A DNA stretch of 64,000 nt from Apostichopus japonicus (taxonomy: Eukaryota > Echinodermata > Holothuroidea > Aspidochirotida > Stichopodidae), in contig NC_092580.1 of NCBI RefSeq assembly GCF_037975245.1, positions 5,494,501-5,558,500 of the forward strand, read 5' to 3'. Shown here piece by piece: positions 1 to 12,700 of this stretch. The position numbers and the translations under genes are program-made. Positions within the stretch are counted from its first letter, which is position 1; each line of letters starts with the position of its first letter. The notes beneath the pieces are model-generated. The model was not told where the DNA came from. It saw only the letters and a list, made by a program, of their open reading frames with translations, and did not search any database.

Positions 1-981
1 ACTTTTTACTTCTACCAAAAGAAGCCTCAGAGTCAACGAATTAAAACTATGATGAAATGTGATGTCGACCGTTTCAACATTATGCACACAAGAAAACCTC
101 GGCTTATTTTGTAACAATTTGCATAACTATGAGATGAAAGTTAATTATAAAACACAGCTGTTGTTAATACCTCGGTTATTGCATTACAATGTGAAAAGTT
201 AACAGGAACTTCACTAGCACATTTTCTCTGGATTATTCCTCTGTAAATTCAGAATAGGACGACTTCATGAAAACTTAATATCTGTGCTCCCGTTATGACA
301 AACTTACACTAGTATAGCACTGATGACGTGTAATAACTGCAAACGAGAATGTTTGGTTGTGGTACCATGTAATATATCTTTTTCTTGGATTGTACTATTT
401 TACCTGACTATGGCTTTAAAAACAAGGTCTTAGGGCATCCTGATATCCTGTGCAGGAAAAGGAAATAGAAGTCACATGACATTGGCAACTTTCTGTCAAT
501 AAACAACTAAGACTATAAAAAACAAAGTTGCTATTAAGCCTACGCTTTGCAAGAAATTACATACCCACAGGATTATTTTCCTTTCCTGTATAGCTGATCG
601 AGAATATGAAACATTTGTTATAATTTCCTTGCGTTTAACAAAGTGGAAACGCCACACACCTTGTACACGACCACCAAATCTTAAGAACAGCTTTGGTTTG
701 AATGATGCCGCAAAAATCACTGGACAGTAAAATAAATGTTACAACTTACGAAAAAATCATAAAAATATAGCAGCGACAGGTAGGTGAGATACTCATCTGT
801 TACTGTAGGCACTTTTTCAAGAGGAACTGATGCGCTGGACAAAATGTTTTCTTACAATCTAAAATATTGGCATGTCTATCGTCGAAGCTCACTGTTCTTG
901 CAAGTCACCCCGCAGCCGATCATCTAACTTAGCGACATACTTCGATGTTGAAATCCGATTTATCTGTTATGTCACTGGCAA
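1..981. other. Region downstream of FBXL14, no gene seen
   Basis: AT-rich sequence on the 3' side of the minus-strand FBXL14 gene. Open frames here are short, lack splice support and resemble no family I know. It may hold the FBXL14 3'UTR and possibly a small C-terminal exon (a usable donor overlaps the FBXL14 stop). I could not identify a convincing minus-strand poly(A) signal or terminal exon. Confidence 0.5.
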
Positions 982-2181
982 TCACCTTTTGTGCCACAAG
1001 CCCAAGTTAAGCACCGTCAGGTTCGGCAGTTGCATAATCCTTTCCAACCCCAGTGTCGTTATTTTTGTACAACCGTATAAATCTATACATTTGAGCTTTC
1101 TAAGGTTCTCTGCAATAAGTGTCAGGCCTCTGTCAGTCAGTCTCACACACTGTCCAATGTTGAGAGTTGTGAGTCCCTTGAGGTTCCGTACAAGTCTTTC
1201 AAGGCCTTCATCAGTAATATGGCAAGAACTAAGGCTGAGACTGTCGAGATCATCCATTCCCTGCGCGATGTGGCCCAAGGCACCATCCCCGATCCGATCG
1301 CAAAAACTCACATCTAACACTCGGAAATGTGACCCTTTCTCTGCCAAATGAGCAATTCCAAGGTCACTAATATGGTCGCAACTCCTAAGGTTGAGGTCCT
1401 TCAGGCTGGACATGTTTGATAAACTGATCATTCCAGTATCAGAAATCTGGCAACAGAAACTCAGGTTTAGGGTCTCAAGGTTTGGGAGTCCTTTAGCGAT
1501 ACTACTTAATGAAGTATCACTGATCTGGCAGTCTTGGAGAATTAATGACTTCAAATTTCGTGTTCCTGGAGGTCGACTGATTGTTTTGAAGACACCAGCT
1601 AAGCAGCTAATACCATCATCTGAAATTAATCTACAACTTCTTAAATTTAAGTGTTTCAGTTTTTGCAAATACTGTTCAATAACCATTATTCCCATGTTTG
1701 ATATGCTACTGCATCCTGCCAGATCAAGGCTTTCTAATGAACGAAAACAATGTGCAATTCGCCGTAAACTTTTATCTGTTATCTGTTTGCATAGGCTCAA
1801 GTTAAGCACTGTGAGAGTTGTGACTTGCCTTGAAAATGCATGAGACAAACCCGCGTCAGTAAGGTTGTAGCAGCCACTCAAATTTAGGCTTTCGATATTA
1901 GGCATGCTTAGCAAAATGGAGCTTAGCCCTCTACGAAGACTTAATATTTGTACCTTGGTTATACCTCGGGTCACTAGGCTGTAGAACATTGAAGTGTTAG
2001 GGCTACGTTTGAGATGTAGCTTGGCTTCCACACCTCGCCATATTGAACGGTGATAAAGTGTGTCCCTCCATGCACGACATACTTGTGCTGCTCGACCCTT
2101 GTCAGCGACATCAAGATAGCTAAATATGATCGCCAAAATCTCTGGCAAAAGGAAAGCAACGTGTTCCTTATCCAGCGGCAT
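982..2181 (-). CDS. FBXL14: F-box/LRR protein FBXL14 (Ppa-like SCF substrate receptor)
   Basis: Single uninterrupted frame of 399 residues. An F-box covers about residues 8-50 (LLPEILAIIFSYLDVADKGR, then the AAQVCRAWRD core). About 11-12 cysteine-containing leucine-rich repeats follow to the C-terminus, including LNLSGCYNLTDAGL, LNLRSCDHISDLGI and LNIGQCVRLTDRGL. The last residues match the family's LNLGLW ending. Vertebrate FBXL14 is about 400-418 residues, so this is near full length. The family is the substrate-recognition subunit of an SCF ubiquitin ligase; known targets include Snail/Slug-type EMT factors, and the fly homologue Ppa targets Paired. The ATG at 2181 has A at -3 (good Kozak) and opens directly into the F-box. 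Oddity: the stop codon lies inside AAAAG/GTGATT, a plausible splice donor, so a short C-terminal tail could be encoded in a downstream exon. The gene is transcribed away from Wnt5, as in human FBXL14/WNT5B. Identity is very secure. Confidence 0.96.
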   Translation of the reverse strand: MPLDKEHVAFLLPEILAIIFSYLDVADKGRAAQVCRAWRDTLYHRSIWRGVEAKLHLKRSPNTSMFYSLVTRGITKVQILSLRRGLSSILLSMPNIESLNLSGCYNLTDAGLSHAFSRQVTTLTVLNLSLCKQITDKSLRRIAHCFRSLESLDLAGCSSISNMGIMVIEQYLQKLKHLNLRSCRLISDDGISCLAGVFKTISRPPGTRNLKSLILQDCQISDTSLSSIAKGLPNLETLNLSFCCQISDTGMISLSNMSSLKDLNLRSCDHISDLGIAHLAEKGSHFRVLDVSFCDRIGDGALGHIAQGMDDLDSLSLSSCHITDEGLERLVRNLKGLTTLNIGQCVRLTDRGLTLIAENLRKLKCIDLYGCTKITTLGLERIMQLPNLTVLNLGLWHKR

Positions 2182-2690
2182 GTTTCACTGAAACCAGACA
2201 CCACATTTCGAAGGCACAGTATCCATTAAATGAACGAATTTTCTTCCGAAAACTGTAGTAATAATCACTAGTTAGTCTGTACGCGCTATAAGGCAGCTTA
2301 GAAGCTGATCTGTATGTTGCACATGCGCACAGATCAACCTGAATCCGGAAACTAAGTCGTTGCCAATGCACACGTAGAACGGAAGGAAAAATCAGAGTCG
2401 GCTGTTTGTGGTTAAGGAAAGTCGATATAACCAGGTGCAAACTAACAGAATTTCTTAAAATCATTGCTCCATTAATTCCTGAACTAAATTCAATTATTTG
2501 AATGCAATGTAACCTGAAAATTATCATAAATATTGTACATTATTCTTATCTTAATCGAAAGCGTGCTGAAGTTAGTTGCAGCATGCATTTTGGAAGGTTT
2601 ACTTTATCACAATGTAAATTGGCAGTCGAAGTGTATGCGGTTGCGTTGTTTATTGTATATATAGTTACTTCACTGACAAAATTTCTGTCT
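2182..2690. other. FBXL14 5' flank / probable promoter
   Basis: Sequence between the FBXL14 start codon and the tRNA gene. It should contain the minus-strand 5'UTR and promoter. No TATA box at a convincing distance and no other coding signal was seen, so the core promoter is not located. Confidence 0.4.
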
Positions 2691-2763
2691 GGTCGGTTAG
2701 CTCAGTCGGCAGAGCACCGTGCTAATAACGCGGCGGTCATGGGTTCGAGCCCCTTACCGACCA
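2691..2763 (+). tRNA. tRNA-Ile (anticodon AAU)
   Basis: A 73-nt cloverleaf. The 7-bp acceptor stem is perfect (GGTCGGT with ACCGACC) and the discriminator is A. The D arm has GCTC/GAGC, and the anticodon stem is CCGTG/CGCGG with loop CTAATAA, giving anticodon AAU (isoleucine). The T-loop is TTCGAGC. The pol III A box (TAGCTCAGTCGG) and B box (GTTCGAGCC) are intact and a TTTT terminator follows at about 2769. There is no intron and no encoded CCA. The D-loop is one base shorter than usual in tRNA-Ile and the T-stem has one T-T mismatch, so it may be slightly degenerate, but the gene is probably active. Confidence 0.92.
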
Positions 2764-5176
2764 AGTACCCTTTTGTAATTTTTTTATCCCTTCTTTTTTA
2801 TCCCTTCTTTGTTTTTTCGTCCTCTATACGAATTTTACGAGTTGATAGACTCATAAAAAATGTGCTTTGTCAATTTGTCATGATGCGATTTTGAAAGGGA
2901 TGGATGCGGCGAGGGTGGGGGGGGGGGGCGGGGCGGGGTGGGGCGGGGAGGTTATGAGATGGATATAAGGAAGTTAGAACAAGGGAAAGTTCTAATCTTC
3001 CTGCTGCTTATTTTGTATTCTTAATGGGACAATAGAAAAAAGATCATTCCCTTTAAAACGGGGCCGACGTTAACATAGAAATGATTCGGTCAGAGGACAA
3101 ATCGAACTAGTTTGTCAAATACTTATCTTCTCATAATTATGTAAGCTGATGGGAAAGGAATATCCGTTGGCGGAAAAAACCTAGCCTGCATTCTCTTCAG
3201 ATTACGGGGAAATTACCAATCGTATTGCAATTGGAGGGGTATGCGAAGGAACGTTGGAGGGGACGGGTGGGCGTGGATTCATTAATCCAAAGGAAGCGCG
3301 TGCTAGAGCAAGGGGAATTTCACTGGATAGTTATTATTCCTAGCCACAAAATTTTAACTTTGTTCATGCATAGTGGTGCTGTAGGGAGTAGGGGGGGATG
3401 GGTAAGAGTAACAGCGGCTGGAAAAAAATACAAAGCGATTCACATGCCCTAATTATGCAAGATAGAGTGCACAAGGTCCGCGGGAAGGTAAAATAAGTCA
3501 AGCACAGTGTTATTTTAACCCATATTTAAGATAAACCAGGTTTGCTCCATTCATTTTTAAAATAGATGAGATTACTGTGGATGGAAGTTGAAGGTATCAG
3601 TATTTTCCCCAATCATTACGACATAATTTGATTACTTATAAGTGGTAACTTAAGCGCACCAGACTGTCTTCACTAGAAGTTTTCACATAGGGGAAGGGGA
3701 GGGGAGCTCCATCAGTTATCACCTTATCAAAAGACCTGATGGGAAAGGACAAACTTAAACCCACTTTAAAATACCTGTTCAGGAAACACTAATAGAAGAA
3801 GAAATATATGGTAGTGTACACCACTGGTGACCTCCCTTTAGAAAAGGAATGTTCCCACATTTTCCTATCAATCTCAAATTGAGAAGTCCATCTTGAATTG
3901 GGGCAGCTGAAGTGGTGGCGTACTTTTAAAATCGAGTCATAGATTAATAAATCTACGCTGTAATCAGAGCCGTATATAGAGAAAATGATTACTGCCCTCT
4001 ATTTCACATTCTCTGTCAGAGCCATAAAATGCCTATTCGTTATATCTGCGTTCAAATCTATCTAGCCCCATCAACTTCACTCCGCAACTTCACTCCGCAA
4101 TCTCAAAATCGATTTGCAGCGTGTCGCTGGTTTGTGGTAAAAACAAAACTATGTGAGTCATACAAGGCTACGTTTTGTTGAAGAAAGTGTTTAAATATTT
4201 TCGGTTCTTTAGCCGTGGGAATAATAAAAGCACAAATAATTTCCTGGTAGTCCCTGTGAATAGCAAATAAGATAAAGTTTAAACCCATTGAGGAACGAAA
4301 GCTGCTCGGATTGTCTTGTACGTGTTCTCACAACCATTTGCGAAAATGAAACAAATATGTATTATATGTTTTCAGTACACTATAAAACCACCGAATTTAC
4401 ATTTATCACACCCATCCAGTGACGCCATGTTGATGGAAACTAATTCCGACAGTTGATAATCTTTCTTTCATTTTGGAAGCCAAGAAAGACAAACTATGCA
4501 GGGGTGGAGGAGGGGGGGTACGATTTTAATAGGTCTAATTGAAGAAGTGCGTTGCCCAACAACGATTCATCCTCGCAAGCGCATAAGCATTATGTTGCAA
4601 ATGTATGATGTTGCATTCTATTCATATCAGAAAATGAAAATCATTTCTCAAAACTCACTAACACATAGCTTAATAGAATCCAGCCCAATCAAAGTCGTTA
4701 TAGTCAATGTAATCTGGAATAATCCGAAGCAAGCCACACACTTTTTTGGGGGGCGGGTTTTTTCTGGTTGAGGGGGTGAGAAGGAATACATCGTGGCGTT
4801 TTTATATGTTGATACAAAATTTAAAAGAGCACAGACTGATATTTTGGCTGGAACGGGATTCGATCAACTGTGCTATCCATCGATCAGTTGATAGCATTAT
4901 CTATATAGTCATATTTTTGCTAGGTTGTCCACAGTTTTATTACACACCGTGTTACCAGCGGTAGCCTCCCAATTCCACCCGGTACAAAAACGGCATGATA
5001 TTTAAAGAGAAATTAGCATTTCATTGTCAGTAGGTTAGTTTTTCGTTCTTCGTTATATATACCGATGTGTAAAGATTATAACACTTATCCTATCATCATT
5101 TAATGATATATGTCAAAAGGAATAAAAAATAAATGGGGGAAAAAGAAGAGCCTCTCTGTCATTGCACCAGTGAAAC

Positions 5177-5482
5177 CAGGCGCGTAGCGAGGAATTTGCC
5201 AAGGGAGGGGCGAACCTGTAGGCAAATTATCAGAGCCGTAGATTCGGCATTGGAAACTATCTAAGCTTAGCGCCACCATGGGTTGGCGCGAAGCGTACAA
5301 AACAGTTTTGGCCGAAAATGCCTCTCATATCGTTGGAAATGGAACTTCCCAGGCCTTGCAAGTTGCATCTAAGCATTTTCTATTTTGAAATTACTAGCGA
5401 TATCATAAAAACGTACAAAAAAATATGCTCAAGGGGGGGGGCGTCGCCCCTTCGCCCCCCCCCCCTTTGCTATACGCGCCTG
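5177..5482. mobile_element. hAT-type MITE with perfect 8-bp target duplication
   Basis: A 306-bp element with inverted termini: left CAGGCGCGTAGCGAGG, and the right end reads CAGGCGCGTATAGC in reverse complement. The element is flanked on both sides by AGTGAAAC (5169-5176 and 5483-5490), an exact 8-bp duplication as made by hAT transposases. There is no coding capacity. The interior contains a G9/C12 inverted homopolymer pair (about 5434-5466) near the right end. It must have been mobilised in trans. Confidence 0.88.
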
Positions 5483-6600
5483 AGTGAAACTACAACTATT
5501 TTCGTCTTGTAAAACATACAACATCCCACCCGGGCAAATGGTTGTGTGTCTCTTGTTATCACCATGGAGATATTTCTGCAGAGTCGTAGTATAGTCCCAT
5601 CATTGGAGAACAAGCTGTGACGTGACGCGCTTACGCGCCGATACGCATTTATTGATGATAAAATGATTTAGTGATTACTAGGAGATCAATGTCTCATTAA
5701 GATTCCTATCCTATTATACAGAAACAGAATGCTGTCTGTATTATGTTGTATTCTATTATCTTCTTGGTTATACTGTCGGTTCATCTAAACGATGATGATG
5801 TAGAAAATCCCTTATAATGGAATAAAAACCTTTTGTAAGTTAATTGGTTTGGACGTTCGGCCTTAATGAGATTAAGTTATCACTCTAATAGAATTTACAG
5901 GTTGTGGTTGAACGCTTTTGTAAAACTTGGTTCGATCTAATTAACTCGTTCCTATCGACCTATGTATGGTCTGTTGTAACTGGCTTATACTTGGAAAAAT
6001 GTATCGTAATCCAATACTAGCCCCTTAATAGTACCTCTATACACATGTCTATACCATGCAGGATCAAATGAACCCACACAACAAATATACTAACTCGTGT
6101 ACCAAGAAGAAGACGAAAAAAAACACTTATTTAAGTTTTCGGTACACACACGAGGACTGAACTGAAAGGGGTAGTTCCAAATAGATATTGTTTTATAAAT
6201 ATGAAATAGATATGTATTATTTATTTAGATATTTTACGAACACCACTTGCCTTCCATCGGGAAATATGTGCATTTTGGCCTTAACAATCTACATAGGTCT
6301 ATGCAGTCTGGTAGTGCTCATTGACGCAACAAATTTGTTTCATAAATAGTGTGTACTGTGGAAAAATCCTTTGCCTAGTAAGAGGGGTGGTGTGTAGGGC
6401 GGTAGCTATGAGTACGAAAGCAGTAAGATCAACGTTTAGTGGCGATACCATTTCTACGTGAACATCACTGCTATGTATTCTTTAGGGTGTCGTGTAGGTG
6501 GCATATATAGCGAGAACAGTTTTGTATAACACGTGACTAATGTATAATAAGTTGTGCAGTGAAAACGTCTTGGCAGAGTCCCATCCTTACCCCTCACACA

Positions 6601-6621
6601 CACTCGCACACACATATATAT

Positions 6622-6666
<45 letters not shown>

Positions 6667-6762
6667 TATATATATACACATACATATATATATAAATATA
6701 TATATATATACATACATACATACATACATACATATACATACATATACATAGCCTATATATAT
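6601..6762. repeat. Compound CA/TA microsatellite
   Basis: Alternating purine-pyrimidine tract made of CA, TA and CATA units. It keeps several frames open on both strands, which explains spurious IYIYIY-type open frames. Confidence 0.95.
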
Positions 6763-8712
6763 ATTTCTACTTTCCACCACATCCCTGTTTTCCAATCGGG
6801 TATATGTCGCACCCCCATTGACTCCCAACAGCCCCTCCCGTAGTAAGCGTACCACAAAGTCACGGCTCAGGAAAATCAGAATCTATAGATTGTAAACACG
6901 ACCTCTTTCAAGATTTTCTACACAATCTTTTTTTTTTTTTTTGAGATGTCCATATTTGCTTAAGTTCTTTTCCACGGGTTTAGTCAGCTCAAGAGAGAAG
7001 CGGTGTTTCTGAGGTGGCCAGAAATAATTGACATACCGAAAGCGACCCATAGTAACCACTTGAGGTCCATTTACATTACTTTTTGCTTCGGTAAGACACG
7101 GTGTCTATGAACGATTACAATCAACACCGTAGCTGTAGATTTCCCCCTCACCAATCCTAAGAGGTTTATATCTTTATAAGACGTAACACGAAGTAAGAGG
7201 AATAACATTACAAGTAACGAGACCGAATTTGTATAGTACTCTGCAAGCTTGAAGACAAATTAAATTAAGTTGGCCAGTATAGAAAGCGCGATCGAACATT
7301 ACGTGTGTAGTATACATTTATGTTATCATGTACCTTATAAAGACCCGTAGCCACGAATTGTGAGTCGGGGAATGGGGGGGGGGGGGGGGTCGGGGGGTTG
7401 AGGCGGGGCACTTACAATTTAAGGATGGATACAATATTTGTGTCCTGTAAAATTTGAAGGTGTAACCGTAACAGCGATACACCTTTATACGTGCGGTGCA
7501 ACCAAACCAAAGGAAGCGTGACCAGTCAACACGCTATAAAGTATGCCATAGTGTAGTCTATATGAATAGTAACATATTATATAGCAAATTTCTTGCTTCG
7601 AACTATGTTCGTATAGACAGTGCCATCAACACGATACTGCATACCTGCACCATCCATCTTTACAAATAAATTACTGGGAGCCAGACTGTATTATCAGTAT
7701 TAGCGGATGATGCATGGGTGGTCCGATGATCTCTCTCTGTAATAAATAATGTTGTTTGTAGTGTGCATGCGTATTTCCTTTTGTGTGTATGTGTGTGTTC
7801 TGCTCACATCTCCCTCTTTGTCTTCCTCTCCATCTCATTTTCGCCTCCTCTTTTTTCCTTACTGTATATACTCTTCTCTCTTTTTGCATCTATATTGTCT
7901 TATTCTTTGAAATTTTTCTTGTAACTTTAATTTTCTATGATCACTATAACTACGATAAAATCGCCTCTTGGTATATATGCTTCCCTATATTGATGTTGTA
8001 TTTAGACCACTTGAATTGGTATATTGCGTTACTCCCGTACACCAACACATGAGAACTTGAATTGAATTTAAACAAAGATAAGAACACAGGTTGTAACTTG
8101 CCATGGTCATATATCTGAAATATCACGTGATGACGATAGTCCAATCGTCTCATTATGTGCTATGGTACTTTATGGTACTTTATCGCTTATATAGTTATCG
8201 CCTTCAGTTCCCCCCCCCCCCCTTGTTTTTGGAGCAGGCTTCCAGCGTAATCTACAAGCCGAAGCTGCAATCGAATATGGGCTTGGGTATGAAAAGGGGG
8301 CATGGATATCAATTCATCCTCCTCATCCAAGGCTATTAATATGTTAATGTACCTTAGGGACGGAAAGCATTGCTTAACAACATAGCACCCAAAGAAATAC
8401 ACAAACAGAACAAAAATATAGATATATTTGTGAAGATTCTTGCAGTACGTAGTAATGACGTCACTTTGAAGTTGATGGTATATATTATTGAGAAACCATT
8501 GTCTCTGATATATTCTTCTTGTGTGGTTTCGCTCAAAGGCTTTCAATGCGTAAAATGTTCCCCTGATCTTCTAAACTAGTACATCTTTTGATGGGATTAA
8601 CTTGGAAGGGAAAATTCCGTCCTTCTGACTAACTATAGAACAGTAAACATGTTTCGTGAAATTGGTAAACGCGTTAAAGCGAAGCCTGCAGGGTCCTACG
8701 GTATAGACTTAA

Positions 8713-8730
8713 TATGCATGCATGCATGCA
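8713..8730. repeat. (ATGC)n short tandem repeat
   Basis: Four and a half copies of the self-complementary unit ATGC. Too short to interpret further. Confidence 0.85.
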
Positions 8731-9559
8731 GTGCACCTTAAAACATGGCCGCGGGTTGGATATACTCGTGTAGGTGACTACTAACTGAAAGAGTTAGCAG
8801 GATAATGCGTTTCAAGTATTTAAGCTCTATATTCTACTATGGCTAAGGGGACGTCTTATTCCTTTAGCCAACATACTCGGGAAATTTGTGCCGCCACTTT
8901 TCGACTCGCATTATACACAAGCTGGGTGAATCTCCCAGTTTTTTTTTTCAGATCGCCCGACTGTTACACCTAAATACCAGATCCTATTCAAGTTCACTGA
9001 GAGATTAAGGTATAGTGTCTCTTACTCAGACTATCAAATTCCCTACCAAACGGGCAATTGACTATACGTAAAAAAGAGTTTCGAAAACACCTCCAGGCCA
9101 AGAAGGCTATTCTTTTGTATACTTCGTAATTAGCTCCCGGGGAAGAGTCTTTCGAGAACAATGGACTTGTTTCCAGCCAAGAAATTGATTGGCATGTCCT
9201 ATAAACTGCAAGAAAGGAGCCCCCGTGAAGTCAGTGCACTGCGCGGTCTAAGCTGGTTCTGTGGTCAACCCACGTTATACATAGCCATACGAAATGATAA
9301 CCACTACAAGGTATGTAGGTATATAATTCAACTTTATATCATTAAATAGTTAATGTGATGTTAATAAATTCCACTGGGGCTAGCAACCGTCTTGTGATTC
9401 AATGAAGAGAATAAAAATGTTCATTTTGTAGGTTTGTGAATGACCTTCATACAGCACACTTATTTGTTACTTCAGTTTCACGTGGAGTTTGTGGACTACA
9501 TATCTAACTTAATATATCTATAGCTATACTATAATCATAGTAACATTAGCTGTGAGATT

Positions 9560-9790
9560 GAACCTAAGTCAGATTGAGTGTCTGACTAACTAATTATTGT
9601 TGTGTTAGCTGTCTAGCTGATTGACTAACCGAATATTCAGTGATTGATTACGGTAGCTGGCTGACGGACCTGCTGACTGACTCAATGGTTGACTGCAGAC
9701 TAATTGACTAACTAACTCACTAAACTAACCATAGAACTAACTAGTATTACCTAACGGACTCACGTTTGGTGACTCATTGACTATAAATGA
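9560..9790. repeat. Degenerate TGAC/TAAC-rich repeat
   Basis: About 230 bp dominated by imperfect copies of (C)TGACTAACT, TGATTGACT and CTGACTGACT. It includes full AP-1-type heptamers TGACTCA (in CTGACTGACTCAATGG and GGTGACTCATTG). It is probably a decayed tetranucleotide repeat; a regulatory role is only a possibility. Confidence 0.6.
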
Positions 9791-12700
9791 CGCGGCTGGT
9801 CGGAAACACACGGCCCCGGCGTCATACATTTTTATACTGAATGCTGAGGACATTAACCTGTATAGATGTTCCTATTTAATAACGTATTTAGGTGGTTGTT
9901 GCCTATGTTACTTATGTAATAATGGAATACCTCATAACCGAAAAGTAATTTGAAAGACGAGTAGATGTGGTGGATAGTCATGCGTGAATATAGGTCTGCA
10001 TAATTTTAGTTTTAATGGATCGTATATGGCGAGCCACTTTGACTTCCAGATACCAGGTCAAAGTTTAAATCTATGCACTAGAGAGATGAGTTTGGTATGT
10101 GGTTGATGTATTTAAATACGATTAAACCCATCCTTAAAAAAAAAAATGTTTTTTTTTGTCATTTGTGTTTGCCTTTTAATTTCTTCCTGCACCCCCTCCT
10201 GGGAATATTAAATACACATCATTTACGGTATTACTAGGGCATCCCTGTTTACAATAATTATCACTGGTTTACCAATTGCTTTGACAGTCTCATATTTTTC
10301 TTACGAATCTTCTTTCGCCTTGACCGAGAGAGAATCAAACCGAGGGGATTTGAAAAGGGGTGAATATTCCAGCTGTTTTGATTACAATGAAAAGAATTTA
10401 TTTTATTAACAATCGAAGAAGCCCGACTTGAAAGAACGGAAGGGTCAGTGCGATTTGATCCTATTTCTATTGTTGAGCTGTCACTTGTTAAAAGCCCCGT
10501 ACTATAACCCCCGCCATGCCAAATAAAACACATCGTAGTTGTCAATTCATTTCAATGGTTATACCTATGATACCACTTTATAGAAAAGCTCTCGTAGAAC
10601 AAAAACGGTAGTTACCACAGATCGTTCAACTTTAATTACATTTTTTTTATGTAGAATATTATAGGCCTACATGGAAGACAAAAAGGTGAGGACACACTTT
10701 TATCTCTGGATTAATGGATTTTTCATATTATTATTATTGTTATTTTTTTTCTCGTCTAACGTTTGTTGAGAATCTTATACACTAAGGATACAAATATTTT
10801 GTAATCAACGTCAACGCTACAGTAGTTTTGATTGCCCAGTATTGAAGAGACTGCATGTATGATGATGAAACCAGTATAGGCTATATATGATCGACAGCAG
10901 GTGATCATAGTTCATGTTTAGTTCAGTGAATGTTTTACACATCACGTTATATAGAAATAACACACGAAACATAACTATATATGATCTGTACATAGCATGC
11001 TGGACTATTTGGACTATTAGCAAAGTTTAGACTATTTGGAAAACTTAAAATGGCCGAAACCACTCAATATTTGGAATCACCCGTCCTTATACAAATAAGA
11101 AAAGTTAAAATGATACCCTTCCTTCTTCCCCAAACCATCCCCAGAATGTAATGTAGGTATGTGTTGTGAATTTTCAATTCCAGGCATGTAACACTATCCG
11201 AACTTCCCCCTCCCACCCCCTCCCTTCCCCTCACCCACACACATACAAAAAAGAGATAACAAAAATCATCAAAAATATTAAGATAAACTTAAGTTATATG
11301 GAATGTCATTATTTTAATATTTATCGCTGACCCGGCTCTACTTCCTTGTCACCTTCAGTTGAACTGCATCCTGGCCAGTCAGTGACCCCCTACTGAAAGT
11401 CCCGCCGTCCATGTTTTATAGTAAATTGTGTTTCTTCACTATGTCATTTATACCAGATGTGTGCAGTATAGGTACAAATGTTCTCAATTGTCAACATAAG
11501 GTTTTCTCTTTTTTTTTTACTGTGGCTATTATAAGCCCATGTTTACCCTTTCCCTCCATTCCCGTTAAATTCTTCTGTACGGTCAAACTAATGAATACTT
11601 TATCGTAGCCGTTTGCGTAATCCACGCAAACACTTCATGTTACTCTTAAATGTATAGCGTCAATATTTACTACTTACCTATAGGATTTACTCTATTTCGA
11701 CCAATCATATTCCACCTTTCTGTACACGGTCGACTGAGATGGACTATACAACTTGAGCAATGACCAACAAGAAGTCTACGCGCCTCTCGTCAAACTTTTC
11801 GTGATGTGTTCATTGTTAAACAAGTCTTGCTAACGATTGGATTGCGCTAACTTAAATATTTCCAAACCAAGTTTCAGTCTGATTTATTTAAACGGATTAA
11901 GGCAGGGAGTGATTTCGCGATGTTCTATCAAGTCGAAGGAAATATTTCTCTTTTCAACATTCAGCAGATGATTTGAATTTCGCTGTCTATATCAAACAAT
12001 AACAACAGGTAAGAAAGCTGACATTTTAAGGAGTGTTTTGTTAAGGGAACTTGTTGCCATGTTTGCAGCATGGTCACAGTTTGGTGTTACCTGTAAATGA
12101 CTGGAATGCTTGTCGCTATACTACCTATATGCACCTCTAGAATACATCGTATGGGCAGTCAAACTGCAGTCCGCAAACCATATGGGTATGTACATTATTG
12201 TAGTCCGCGACAGGCCCTGTGTGACTATGAAAAAATTAGAGCAATAGATCATCATCGCAAATTGTTATATCATCTGTAAAATATGCAAAACGTTCAATTA
12301 AGCTATAACATTCATATGATAAGATATTGGGTTACTAAACTGACTCCGAATCAAACGCAAAATGGCATTTTTTTTTCCTCAAGATTATTCCAAATTTTAA
12401 AGTTCATCCCATTTTTTATAGTGTTTTGTTGATTATTATTTAGTTTATGTTTTTACTATATAGGCGTATAGGCCTAGTATGGGCCGGCGGAAAAAAAAGG
12501 AAGGCCTGTAAATAACTTTTGTACCGCTGAGCTTGTTATACTCTAGACTAACATATTCAAGTACAACATTCAGTTTATACGTGAGGGATTTCATAACAAT
12601 TAATAATGGTTTCACTTCATGCATGTGGCGTATAGTGATGTGAGGTGGATCGAGGATCATGTTTGCAGTGAAATGTTATGCAGATAAATTTATCCTATAT

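Noticed and set aside
872-1843. Plus-strand frames of 150-159 codons
   Set aside because: Antisense shadows of the FBXL14 leucine-rich-repeat coding sequence.
5100-5512. Short frames on both strands around 5.1-5.5 kb
   Set aside because: They are translations of the hAT MITE and its flanks.
6454-6855. Frames on both strands rich in I/Y or H/T
   Set aside because: Translation of a CA/TA microsatellite.
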